Shown here: positions 53,545 to 62,490 of the stretch, piece after piece
Numbering within the stretch: the first letter of the stretch is position 1
Layout of the letters: each line of letters opens with the position of its first letter
Source of the DNA: CABZJG01 sp902512685
GTDB taxonomy: Bacteria > Pseudomonadota > Alphaproteobacteria > Rhodobacterales > Rhodobacteraceae
NCBI GenBank assembly: GCA_051201605.1
Contig: CP179201.1
Location: 2,790,001-2,854,000, forward strand
DNA length: 64,000 bases
Reading direction: 5' to 3'
Position numbers and translations under genes: made by a program
The notes under the pieces: generated by a model
The model's database searches: none
What the model was told of the DNA's origin: nothing
Seen by the model: the letters and a program-made list of their open reading frames with translations, nothing else

Positions 53545-54642
53545 CTATCCAAAGCAATGTACCTCGCGATCAAATGAGGTTAGGCTCTCAGCACCATCTT
53601 CGGTGATCAAAACGTCGTCTTCGATGCGGATGCCTAATTGTCCTGAACGATATAAACCAGGTTCAATAGTGATTACCATCCCAGAGCGGAGTGCAAGATG
53701 ATTTCCGATCATAACTTGGGGCGCCTCATGCACATCTAGACCCAAGCCATGACCTGTCTTGTGAACGATCATATCCGCATAAGAGGAGGCCGCAAGGATC
53801 GCTGTTGTTTCACGATCAAGCATGTCACACGTGATGCCGCAAGCAGCGATGTCTCTTCCCCGTTCATTTGCCAACTTGACGGTTTCATATATCGCAAGGG
53901 TCTCGTCTGGGATGTATTCACAAAAGAATGTGCGCGTTATGTCAGCATTCATACCCCCCCAAGATGCGCCAAAGTCGATCAGCAATGGCTCCCCGGCGGC
54001 AATAGGCCGTTCCCCTGTTGTCCCATGTGGATCCGCAGACTTTGGTCCAGAAAGCACAAGCGGTTCAAAAGCAAACCCTTCAGCTCCGTGTAAGAGCATG
54101 GCCTGTTTCAGGCGGGAGGATAGAGTTAATTCGGTCTCTCCCGCTTTGGCGCCCTCCAAAAGCTCACTAACGGCGTTTTCGCTTATCGCGATAGCCTTCC
54201 TCAAGGCCTCAATTTCCTGAACGTCCTTACAAATGCGCAGCGCTGCCAGATGCGGGTCGGCATCAATGATTGAACTCTGTGAAAGATGCATGGAAAGCGC
54301 TTGAAATTCAAACATACGCATCCGCATGCCTTCGACACCGATCACAGCGGGCAGCAATTTTGCACAAGCACTGAAAGCATTGTCGTACCCATCGCTGTCC
54401 TGCCAGAAAAATGTGGTCGCCTGTGGAAAAGTGTCAAGCCATTTTGATCGCTCTATTTCTGGAATGATCGCTATCACTTTTGCTTGTTCAGTTAAAAACA
54501 TAACCGTTGGACGTTCCATAAGATGAAAGTCCAATCCACTAAGATATGAGAAATTTGGCCCCGGCACGATGGCAATAGCGCCTAGGTTTGCCTGCTTAGC
54601 TATTGTGGCGGCACGTTGTCGTCTTGAGGCAAAATCAGTCAC
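53545..54642 (-). CDS. M24-family metallopeptidase (Xaa-Pro aminopeptidase-like)
   Basis: A 365-residue enzyme with a creatinase-like N-terminal domain (~1-130) and a pita-bread catalytic domain. All five metal ligands are visible: Asp in LLIDFGASWG, Asp in MNADITRTFF, His in TGHGLGLDVHEAP, Glu in VITIEPGLY and Glu in GIRIEDDVLIT. It cleaves Xaa-Pro bonds or related imides. The GTG at 54642 with TAAGG eight bases upstream is preferred to a TTG at 54681. No neighbour links it to a pathway. Confidence 0.9.
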   Translation of the reverse strand: MTDFASRRQRAATIAKQANLGAIAIVPGPNFSYLSGLDFHLMERPTVMFLTEQAKVIAIIPEIERSKWLDTFPQATTFFWQDSDGYDNAFSACAKLLPAVIGVEGMRMRMFEFQALSMHLSQSSIIDADPHLAALRICKDVQEIEALRKAIAISENAVSELLEGAKAGETELTLSSRLKQAMLLHGAEGFAFEPLVLSGPKSADPHGTTGERPIAAGEPLLIDFGASWGGMNADITRTFFCEYIPDETLAIYETVKLANERGRDIAACGITCDMLDRETTAILAASSYADMIVHKTGHGLGLDVHEAPQVMIGNHLALRSGMVITIEPGLYRSGQLGIRIEDDVLITEDGAESLTSFDREVHCFG

Positions 54643-55442
54643 GGCGTTAACCTTACTTTTGTAATTTCTATCTGACAACAAGTTCCCGCTAAGACTATAT
54701 GTTAATTTTCCGAATTTCCTAACCCTTCTGGCCCCGTGCTGATAATTTCAAAAACTCTCTTCAAGCACAATGGCGCTGGTTTTCAACATTAAGAACCTAT
54801 TTGGCTGCTTTTGAGATCGTTTTTCAAACTTCTAAGGCTACAACGTAATCCTAAAACCAAATAAATTTGATTTGTATTCAGAGCTTGATGCCGGAACCTC
54901 ATAGTGAAGTTCAGCTTAAAAAAGGAACTCTATGAGTTCAAAAATAGGAAAAACAAACAGACCGGGATTGCTTTCAATTATACAATGATCAACTTACAAC
55001 AAGACCTTCCTTGATTGATGATAGGTAATTTGTAAGCTTGCTTGAAATCTCTTGGCTCTTTTTGCAAATTGCGGATCGCAAATATTAGCCTTTTTTGCAT
55101 TTCGCTTTTTGGGAATGGGCAAAAGCAGTGCTCCGTCTGCAATCGTTGCAGGGAACCGTAATGTCGCAATTTTCCTAATTGCATCTAGTGCCATACAGAA
55201 TGAACAGTTCCTGATTTTTCTCGGATGTTATCAATTTCCAATGTATCTAACCCCAATATTAATGCGACCCATTTTCAGCAAAATAAGTGACACTGCTTAA
55301 GAGCATCACAATAGAGCAGGCAGAAGCGAAAAAACCAATTTCCTTCATTGAAAAACAAGTGTCTTCTGATCTAATGCTATAGTGAAAGAGGATTGCGCAA
55401 AATTCCTGTGCAAATCCATAAAATAAACTGTGCTACTATAGT
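54643..55442. other. 800-base AT-rich gap without a convincing gene
   Basis: No intact gene is recognised here. Small pieces look like decayed coding DNA: a plus-strand stretch near 54770-54846 reading WFSTLRTYLAAFEIVFQTS (faintly like a LysR start), an 18-codon frame at 54932 with AAGGA in front, and a minus-strand frame of 66 codons ending at 54994. None has a supportable function. The right end must hold the promoter of the MFS gene. Confidence 0.4.
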
Positions 55443-56639
55443 ATGAGGTTTCCATTGCGCATCATTTACAATAGTCCAAAGAATGCTGTTTTCTTTGGCT
55501 TTTTTATATATGCTGTTGGACTTGGAACGCTTTTCCCAAGGATTGCGGATTTACAGAGCCAGATGGAAATCGATAAGGCAACTCTCGGGCTGGCACTTGT
55601 GGGGCTTCCAGCCGGGGTGCAGGTAACGCTTCTTTTCGCCGACCGGCTGGTGCGAAGAATTCCGTTTAAGGTATTACTGGGCTTTGGCGTCCCCGTCATT
55701 GGCATTTCTCAATGTCTGGCGGCCTTTTCCGGTGGGCCATTAGGTTTTTTCTTCAGTCTTGCTTTGGGGGGGGCTGCGGTCGCCCTGATCGAAGTTGCTG
55801 TCAACCTTGAGGCTGATCGGGTCGAAGCCAAAATCGAACAACGTATAATGAACCGGTCTCATGCTTTCTGGAGTTTTGGTTTTTTTGGCGCCAGTATTTT
55901 TGGCGCGGGTGTTGCACAGCTCGGTATGTCGCCGCTGATACACTTTACAATAATTATGGTCTTTACGACAGTTATCACCAATCTTGTTTTCTCAAATTAC
56001 GTTCCTGCCGAACCGCGCCGCAAAACGATACCAAAGAAAGGCAGCACACTTGTCTGGCCTTCAAAAGCCATCTTTATGCTGGTTTTGTTTACTCTTTCGG
56101 CCATGCTTGTGGAAGGTTCTGCAATTGATTGGTCCATCATCTATATGCGGGATGAATTTAATGCGATGCCTTTGATTGGCGGGTTATCACTTGCCTGTGC
56201 CGCACTTTCGCAGGCCTTGGTCAGATACTATGCGGATCCCCTTGTGGATCGTTATGGGCCTCGATCAGTTGCATTGACCAGTGTGATTGCAATGTCCATT
56301 GGTGTATTTTTTGTTGCTTTCGCAGTGTTTCCCACAATGGCGCTTGTGGGGTTTTTGCTGATGGGCGGAGGAAGCGCAGTGATTTTCCCACTGGCGATGT
56401 CCGCTGCAGCGGGCCGCAGCGACCGGACGCCCGAAGAAAATGTGGCGGCGCTGGCCCAGTTTGCATTTGCAACCTTTTTGATTGCTCCACCGCTGCTTGG
56501 AATTATTGCGGAAGGCTTTGGTTTGCGGATTGCCTTTGCAATTTCATTGCCTTTGATTGCGCTAAGTTATTTTCAGTTAAAAGTGTTAGAGAAAACGCCT
56601 GCTGATCCGCCTCATATGAAAGATGGATCAGCTGGATAG
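55443..56639 (+). CDS. MFS transporter (YbjJ-like)
   Basis: A 398-residue membrane protein with about twelve helices. VGLGTLFPRIADLQSQMEID, followed by LGLALVGLPAGVQVTLLFAD, resembles the YbjJ/FucP-like MFS group. DWSIIYMRDEFNA after a break, and an inner half boundary near residue 200, are also in that style. Substrates of this group are mostly unknown. No good ribosome site precedes the ATG, and TACTAT just upstream might make a leaderless or very short leader transcript. Confidence 0.85.
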   Translation: MRFPLRIIYNSPKNAVFFGFFIYAVGLGTLFPRIADLQSQMEIDKATLGLALVGLPAGVQVTLLFADRLVRRIPFKVLLGFGVPVIGISQCLAAFSGGPLGFFFSLALGGAAVALIEVAVNLEADRVEAKIEQRIMNRSHAFWSFGFFGASIFGAGVAQLGMSPLIHFTIIMVFTTVITNLVFSNYVPAEPRRKTIPKKGSTLVWPSKAIFMLVLFTLSAMLVEGSAIDWSIIYMRDEFNAMPLIGGLSLACAALSQALVRYYADPLVDRYGPRSVALTSVIAMSIGVFFVAFAVFPTMALVGFLLMGGGSAVIFPLAMSAAAGRSDRTPEENVAALAQFAFATFLIAPPLLGIIAEGFGLRIAFAISLPLIALSYFQLKVLEKTPADPPHMKDGSAG

Positions 56640-56832
56640 ATTATAATTTTACTGATTAGTATCTCTTTCATATTGTCACGAAAGAGGGTGGATTTTTGGC
56701 TCAGCTGAAATTCAAGTCATATTAATAGATTGAACTGCATTAATTTTAGCCTGCGATCAAAGCATTTTTAAGACTTGGAAGCAGCAACCGGATACCGAAA
56801 GACAAAACTTATCTAAAAATGTGCTTACATAA

Positions 56833-58596
56833 TTAACTCAGCTTCAGACCCTCTTCAATTGATGAGAGGTTGCTTTTGAGCTTGCTTGAAATCTCGTCGC
56901 TTTGATAAAGCTGTGTTGCCACAAACTTATCAATATCCATCCCACTTTCATTTTTAGCCAGTCCCAATCTATCTTTTGCAAGTTCGGTTTTGCCCAAATG
57001 ATTATAACAGGCAGCTGAATAAAATAGGCTCACTCGTGTTTCGATTTGCATATTTTTAAATGTGCTGATGGCCGCCTCGTAATCTTCTAGCAAATAAGCG
57101 CAAACGCCTTTGGTTTCGAACATCAAGTCAGAGCCAAATGGATTGATCCGAAGAGCCTTGTTAATTTGTTCCATGGCATCCTCGGGCTTTCCTAGATAAG
57201 ATAGCAGGACTGAATATCTGGCGAGGTGGAAGGTATCGCTTGGACAGATTTCGATTGCCTTTTTATGATGGAAAATGGCTTTTTCCATATCACCTTCAAA
57301 CAAAAGCTTCATTGCCCCTAGGATACGATGCGCTTCAGGATCGTCTGGGTCTATTTCCATCGCCCGGTTAATGGACGAAAAGGCATCTTCCATCCAGCCA
57401 TCTGGCATATCGTCGGCAAACCATTCTGAATTATTAGCAAGCGAGCATGTCTTCCACGCAAATGCTCGCGCATAATTAGGGTCAACCTCTGTGGCTTTGG
57501 TAAACAGGCTTAAGGCTTTTTTGTTATTTTCAGCAGAAACTGAACTTTTGCGATGAAATTCCAAGCCCTGCAGAACCAAATCATAAGCTTCCATTACATC
57601 GGGTTTTTTGTTCGCCAGTTTTTTTACTTGGTCGCTTTCAACTTTTCCAACCAGTCTGGCAACAATTGTTGCAACAATTTCGTCTTGGACGTCAAAAATT
57701 TCATCAAGCGTGGTGTCGAAATTCTGGCTCCAAATGACATTTTCCTCTTCTGCAGATAAGAGCGAAGCACTTATCCGCATCTTTTGTCCCATTTTTCTTA
57801 CTTTGCCCTCAACCAAATAACGCACACCCATTTCGGTGCCTATTTGGGATGCGCTTTTCTCTTTGATCGAGTATGAAAAGCTTGCGTTACTTGCAATAAC
57901 CAGAAGGCTTTTGTGGCGAGATAGCGCAGAAATCAAATCTTCACTAAAGCCCTCGCAAAAATATTCCTGCTCTTCATCGTTGCTTAGGTTTTTGAATAGC
58001 ATAACTGCCAGAGAACCAGCGTCAGCGCTTGAAACAGCCACTTTGGGCGCAGCATCTGCACTCACAAGACCGCGCGTTGCGCCTTTGCACTTTAACACAT
58101 TGTAAGCTCGAACAGGCTTGCTGATATTTTTCAGATGCAGTTCGCCTGCGTCCTCATAGGATACCTTAACTTTCATGTTAACAAGTTCAAAAATACTCTG
58201 AGAAATACAAAGACCGTCTTCTATAGCTTGCGCTTCCAGACGGGCAGCGACATTAACTGCATCCCCAAATAAGTCCCCGTCAGAAACCAACACCTCACCC
58301 ATGTTCAAGCCAATTCGATAGCTCATTTTGTCGGCTTCATCAGACTGATTATTGATAGAGACTGATTTATTTTGAATTTGCACCCCGCATTCTACGGCAT
58401 CGACTGGATTGGGAAATTCGGCAAGCACGCTGTCTCCGGCGGTGTTGAAAATGCGCCCACCTTTTTGTTCAATCAATGGGTCAATAATTTTTCGTCTTGC
58501 TTGAAGGGTCATTAAAGTTCTGTCTTCATCCAAAGACATCAATTTGCTAAATCCCACAACATCAAGGGCGAGCACCGTCGTAAACTTGCGGATCAT
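56833..58596 (-). CDS. Class III adenylate/guanylate cyclase fused to TPR repeats
   Basis: A 587-residue soluble protein. Residues ~5-175 form a class III cyclase domain: LALDVVGFSKLM (metal Asp12), FNTAGDSVLAEFPNPVDAV (metal Asp55), and VNVAARLEAQA with the transition-state Asn115 and Arg119. A middle domain (~210-350; LAVMLFKNLSNDEEQEYFCE, RYLVEGKVRKMG) matches the TolB/CadC-like region found in such fusions. About five TPR repeats follow (~365-540). It probably makes cAMP in response to a protein or ligand sensed by the C-terminal part. Promoter sequences lie in the AT-rich gap upstream. Confidence 0.9.
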   Translation of the reverse strand: MIRKFTTVLALDVVGFSKLMSLDEDRTLMTLQARRKIIDPLIEQKGGRIFNTAGDSVLAEFPNPVDAVECGVQIQNKSVSINNQSDEADKMSYRIGLNMGEVLVSDGDLFGDAVNVAARLEAQAIEDGLCISQSIFELVNMKVKVSYEDAGELHLKNISKPVRAYNVLKCKGATRGLVSADAAPKVAVSSADAGSLAVMLFKNLSNDEEQEYFCEGFSEDLISALSRHKSLLVIASNASFSYSIKEKSASQIGTEMGVRYLVEGKVRKMGQKMRISASLLSAEEENVIWSQNFDTTLDEIFDVQDEIVATIVARLVGKVESDQVKKLANKKPDVMEAYDLVLQGLEFHRKSSVSAENNKKALSLFTKATEVDPNYARAFAWKTCSLANNSEWFADDMPDGWMEDAFSSINRAMEIDPDDPEAHRILGAMKLLFEGDMEKAIFHHKKAIEICPSDTFHLARYSVLLSYLGKPEDAMEQINKALRINPFGSDLMFETKGVCAYLLEDYEAAISTFKNMQIETRVSLFYSAACYNHLGKTELAKDRLGLAKNESGMDIDKFVATQLYQSDEISSKLKSNLSSIEEGLKLS

Positions 58597-58956
58597 TATA
58601 AAATTTCCTCTATTATGAAATCAGATTTTAGCATTTTTCAGTCAACTCGGAGAGTGGTTATGATAGATTGTAAAAATATAAACAAAAAGACTAAAATACT
58701 ATTTTTGATAAATTAATTCATAAAATTCCTGAATTTAAAAAATTGATATTAAAAAATATTTTTATAATAAATTAATTCATTTAACTCCAACCAATAGGCA
58801 TTCCTAAATAATTATAGGTAAATTAAAATTATTTCATTGTTATATCACCATAAAATTATTCTTAAACTCATACTCTCAGAGGCTTGCCTTGAAAAACAGA
58901 ACTCAAATTGGTTCACAAAACCACACGATGGAATCAAAGAACAAGCTGCATAATCA
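58597..58956. other. AT-rich gap between the cyclase gene and the IS element
   Basis: This 360-base stretch is extremely AT-rich between 58660 and 58870, with repeated TAAATTAATTCAT (58709-58721 and again near 58770). It holds the cyclase promoter. I looked here for the lost 3' end of the ABC binding-protein gene that the IS truncates and found none in any frame. Confidence 0.5.
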
Positions 58957-58990
58957 TGCCTAGCCCCATCTGATTGGTCCAAGACGATTG

Positions 58991-59851
58991 TTAGTGCATG
59001 ATTGGCCTTTGGTCCATCGGTATGATGGTTTCGGGTGCTGGTGGACGATAGCCCAATGCACTGTGTGGTCTCTTAGTATTGTAGTGACATCTCCATTGTT
59101 CGATGATGATTTGTGCTTCCCTTAAGGTGTAGAAGCTCTCTGCGTTGAGCAGTTCATCTCTGAACCTGCCATTGAAGCTTTCACAATATCCATTCTCCCA
59201 AGGAGAACCTGGCTCGATGTAGGCAGTCTTTGCGCCCACAGCTGCAATCCAGTCTCTGACAGCCTGAGCAACGAACTCGGGGCCATTGTCTGACCGTATG
59301 AATGCTGGAAAGCCTCGCAAGATAAATTGATCTGTCAAAGTACTAATTACGTTCGTAGAGTTCAGTTTTCGATCTACCTTGATGGCCAAGCATTCCCGGC
59401 TGAACTCGTCGATAAGGTTCAGCGTTCGAAACGCCTTCCCGTCATCGGTGCGGCAATGAACAAAGTCATAACTCCAGACATGATTGCGATACTCAGGACG
59501 CAACCGAACGCATGAGCCGTCATTGAGCCATAACCGCCCTTTCTTTGGTTGCTTTTGTGGAACCTTAAGCCCCTCTCGTCGCCACAGACTCTCGATACGG
59601 CCATCACTTACGGACCAACCAGCGTCTCTCAGCAAGGCAGCAATCCTACGATAGCCATATCTGCCAAACTGGCGAGCCAGCTCAATCATATCAGCGACCA
59701 GTCTGGCTTCATCAGTACGTCCATGAGGTACATGTCTTTGTGTGGATCGATGTTGCCCCATAACTCGACAAGCTCGACGTTCAGAAAGTTTAAAGTGACT
59801 GCGAACATGATCGATACAAGCTCTTCGACGAGCGGGGCTCAGAAGTTTCCC
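58991..59851 (-). CDS. IS3-family transposase OrfB (DDE integrase domain), reached by frameshifting
   Basis: The catalytic part of the transposase. Read in the -1 frame from the slippery site, it begins KLLSPARRRACIDHVRSHFK, the normal OrfB start. The DDE triad is in VWSYDFVHCRTDDGKAFR, FIRSDNGPEFV and WENGYCESFNGRFRDELL. A free-standing start could be the ATG at 59761, but that would lose ~30 conserved residues. It ends with the usual TKRPHSALGYRPPAPE. Confidence 0.9.
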   Translation of the reverse strand, partial: GKLLSPARRRACIDHVRSHFKLSERRACRVMGQHRSTQRHVPHGRTDEARLVADMIELARQFGRYGYRRIAALLRDAGWSVSDGRIESLWRREGLKVPQKQPKKGRLWLNDGSCVRLRPEYRNHVWSYDFVHCRTDDGKAFRTLNLIDEFSRECLAIKVDRKLNSTNVISTLTDQFILRGFPAFIRSDNGPEFVAQAVRDWIAAVGAKTAYIEPGSPWENGYCESFNGRFRDELLNAESFYTLREAQIIIEQWRCHYNTKRPHSALGYRPPAPETIIPMDQRPIMH

Positions 59852-60117
59852 CGTGCAGCCTCCTTCAAGATCAACTTGTCCAGTGTAAGATCTGATACAG
59901 CTCGTCTTAAGCGCTCGTTTTCTTTCTGTAAGTGCTTTAGTTCCTTCAACTGATCTACACCCATTCCACCATACTGTTTACGCCAGCGGTAATAAGTTTG
60001 TTCAACAACTCCGATCTGCCTGATCGCATCAAGACGGGACATACCTTGCCCCATCAACACCTCAAGTTGCCGTAACTTCAACACAATCTCTTCTGGCTTT
60101 GGTCGTTTGTTTGTCAT
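59839..60117 (-). CDS. IS3-family transposase OrfA (helix-turn-helix)
   Basis: A 92-residue DNA-binding protein. The HTH is in LRQLEVLMGQGMSRLDAIRQ and VVEQTYYRWRKQYGGMGVD, followed by a leucine-zipper-like helix (QLKELKHLQKENERLRRAVS). It stops a few codons after the slippery site. OrfA alone usually represses transposition, while the OrfAB fusion is the active transposase. Confidence 0.9.
   Translation of the reverse strand: MTNKRPKPEEIVLKLRQLEVLMGQGMSRLDAIRQIGVVEQTYYRWRKQYGGMGVDQLKELKHLQKENERLRRAVSDLTLDKLILKEAARGNF
59845..59851 (-). other. Programmed -1 frameshift heptamer in the IS element
   Basis: On the minus strand the OrfA codons CGG-GGA-AAC contain GGGAAAC, a classical X-XXY-YYZ slippery heptamer. 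A slip of one base back leads directly into the OrfB frame (GGG-AAA-CTT-CTG). OrfA's stop follows two codons later. This is the expected way to make the OrfAB fusion in IS3 elements. Confidence 0.8.
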
Positions 60118-60173
60118 TCTTGGTCCTCCGTTTCCTAAATATAACAGTGGACCAATTCAGATGGGGAGGCTCA

Positions 60174-61249
60174 ACGGGTTTCCGCCTGCCAGAGCAACGA
60201 GTTTGTCGCCAGCTTTTGATGTAAGCCACTGCATCAGCAAGAAGGCGGCTTCTTTATTCTCGGCATTTTTTGGAATGCCGATGCCAAAGCCTCCGGTTTG
60301 GGATCCGCGACGGACACCCATTGGGTGCATTGCCCATCCCACCTTGTCAACAACCTTTGATTTAGAAGGATCATTGATTTGACCGGCTACAACGGTTGTA
60401 TCAAGGAACATTGCTGTGTCGCCGTTTAGAAATGAACCCAGAGCTTCGCCAAACCCAAAGGATGCGGCGCCTTCTGGGCCACAATCCACGATTTGCTTTA
60501 GGGCGTTGGCTGCAGCTAAGCCTGCCGCATTGTTCACAATGGGTTTCCAGTTGTCGTCAAATACACGGCCGCCAAGCGGCGCGAGGTGTAAAAGAAACGC
60601 ATGAGATGCATGGTGACCGGACGCCGCTCTTGACGAAAGACCGCCCATACCTGGCTCGAGCTGTGGAATTTTACAGGCGATATCGAGCATCTCATCGTAA
60701 GTTTCAGGGACTGTTAGGCCGTGTTTGTCAAATATATCCTGACGATATCCAAGAATTGAAGTCTCGGATCCATAGGGTATGCCGAAAAGTGATCCAGTTT
60801 TGCCTTCGAGGTAGCCCTTGTTCCCACCAGCAAAGCCGATATTGTAGACGTACCCGTCGATCAGATCATCTGAATCGTAATTGGGGTCGGCCAGCTTGGG
60901 ATTCATGAAGTAACGCGCTAGATTTTCAAGCTGGTCGGCATAAATATAGTCTGCTTTCGCAAAAAACCACATATGCGATCAGGTCGTAATCACCCTCGTC
61001 CTGCCCCAGCTCCAAAGTTTGGCGCTCACGCATCTTCATATATGGCAGTTGGTCCACCTCAACTTCAATTCCGGTTTCTTTTGTGAACTCTGGCAGGATT
61101 TTCATCACTGCATTGTAGTGTGGGTGCGCTGGGAAATTTACCTCCAGAGTGGTTCCAGCATAGTCGTCATAAGGGCCTGCCATTGCAGCAGTAGCCAGCG
61201 CAACCGCTGTCGAAGCCCCGAAAGTTGTCTTAATAATATTCTTTAGCAT
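60174..61249 (-). pseudogene. ABC transporter substrate-binding protein, frameshifted and truncated by the IS
   Basis: A family-1 (sugar-type) extracellular binding protein. The signal peptide ends in VALATAAMA. Mature sequence HPHYNAVMKILPEFTKETGI leads to LELGQDEGDYDLIAYVV, where a run of six T (60961-60966, minus strand) shifts the frame. Five T would restore AYVVFAKADYIYADQLENL. The second frame continues through FGIPYGSETSILGYRQDIFD and GFGIGIPKNAENKEAAFLLM to ALAGGNPL, where the IS begins. The last ~130-150 residues are missing. GAGGA precedes the ATG at 61249. It cannot make a full binding protein as sequenced. Confidence 0.85.
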
Positions 61250-61280
61250 GAGTTTTCCTCCCTATTGCCAAAGTGGCGTT

Positions 61281-62365
61281 TCAAAGCGCCAGTTCGCTGT
61301 TGCGGTCAAACAAGTGAATTCCCTCAGGTCTGACCGCAAACCTGAGTGTGTTGCCAAGTGCTATGGGGGTCTCGGATTTGAGCTCCACAGTCACTGAGGC
61401 CGTGCCACAAGTGCACATCAAAGCTGATTGCGCACCTATGTATTCAGAAACTTTTACATGTAGTTCGAGTGATTGCGCGTCGCTTGCTTTTGCATCGTAA
61501 GACAGGTCTGACGGGCGTACCCCAAGAAGGATTTCACCCGATGTTTTACCGAGTGATTTTGCCTTTTCAACAGGCAATGCAATTTTGAAATCATCACCGC
61601 GGGCAAACAGTGTATCGCCCTCTTGAAGTAACTCAGCGTTAAGAAAATTCATTGGGGGCGAACCAATAAATCCTGCGACAAACTTATTTACCGGTCTCTT
61701 GAATAGGTCCTCAGGCGTGCCCTGTTGCTGGATGTATCCTCCGTGCATTACCACAATACGGTCTGCAAGCGTCATCGCTTCGATTTGATCATGGGTGACA
61801 TAAATCATGTTTTTTGGACGCGCTGGGACATCAAAGCCAGTTCAGCGCGCATCTGGCCGCGCAATTTTGCATCAAGATTTGAAAGAGGTTCATCAAACAA
61901 AAACGTATCGCTATCCTTTGCCAATGCACGCGCCATTGCAACCCGTTGTCTTTGTCCGCCAGAAAGGGCTCCGGGTTTGCGCGTCAGAAATTCCGTCAAC
62001 CCAACCATGTCAGCAACTTCTCGAACTTTAGCCTCGATTTCTGTTTTCGGGCGCTTTTGCAGCCTCAGAGCAAAGGAAATATTTTTTGCGACATCCATGT
62101 GCGGATAAAGAGCATAGTCCTGAAATGCCATAGCCAGGTTTCGATCCTTTGGCTCTAGGGTACTGATCGGGCGGTCACCCATGTAGATTTCGCCTTCGGA
62201 GACAGTTTCCAGTCCCGCAATCATTCGCAGCGTTGTCGATTTTCCACAACCTGATGGGCCGACCAAGACCGTAAATTCATTTTCTGCCATTGTGAGATCA
62301 ATGCCATGCAGAACCTGAATTTCGCCATAGCGTTTGATCAGATTTTCCAACCGAATTTGCGGCAT
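61281..62365 (-). pseudogene. ABC transporter ATPase (MalK/UgpC type) split by a frameshift
   Basis: The N-terminal frame (from 62365, MPQIRLENL) has Walker A GPSGCGKST, the signature ALSGGQRQRVAMARAL and Walker B FLFDEPLSNLDAKLRG. It then meets TGA at 61805-61807 after QRVQKT. The remainder, MIYVTHDQIEAMTLADR with the H-loop His and the C-terminal TOBE domain, is in another frame from an ATG at 61808. The two overlap as ATGA next to a run of six A. One added base would give a normal 361-residue ATPase. Either a sequencing error, a dead gene, or two coupled half-proteins could explain it. Confidence 0.85.
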
Positions 62366-62395
62366 ACGATTCCCCCAAACTGTCTGATAGCAGAA

Positions 62396-62409
62396 TTTTG
62401 TATACAAAA
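62396..62409. promoter_or_regulatory. Palindromic operator, probably for the GntR/FCD regulator
   Basis: TTTTGTATACAAAA is a perfect 14-base palindrome in the 125-base gap between the ABC ATPase (minus) and the gntR gene (plus). A half-site ATATACAAAATT lies 10 bases further. FCD-type GntR proteins typically bind short AT-rich palindromes with a central GTATAC or similar core in their own promoter. A near copy lies before the lactonase gene. Confidence 0.65.
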
Positions 62410-62490
62410 CAAAAAGTAAATATACAAAATTGACTTTTTGAAAAATTTCTATAAATTTAATGTGCAATTCATACCCAAAGGGCATAGGCA

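Larger units (their letters stand above)
58957..60173 (-). mobile_element. IS3-family insertion sequence
   Basis: About 1.2 kb with orfA and orfB on the minus strand and imperfect terminal inverted repeats. The left end reads TGCCTAGCCCCATCTGATTGGTCC inwards, and the right end (reverse strand) begins TGAGCCTCCCCATCTGAATT and then GGTCC; both begin with TG. The exact ends are uncertain by a few bases and no clear target duplication is visible. The right end lies inside an ABC binding-protein gene, but the left flank is unrelated to it, which points to a deletion or recombination next to the element. The transposase genes look intact. Confidence 0.85.

Noticed and set aside
54770..54846. LysR-type regulator N-terminus (WFSTLRTYLAAFEIVFQTS).
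   Set aside because: The similarity covers fewer than 20 residues, without a start codon or the recognition helix.
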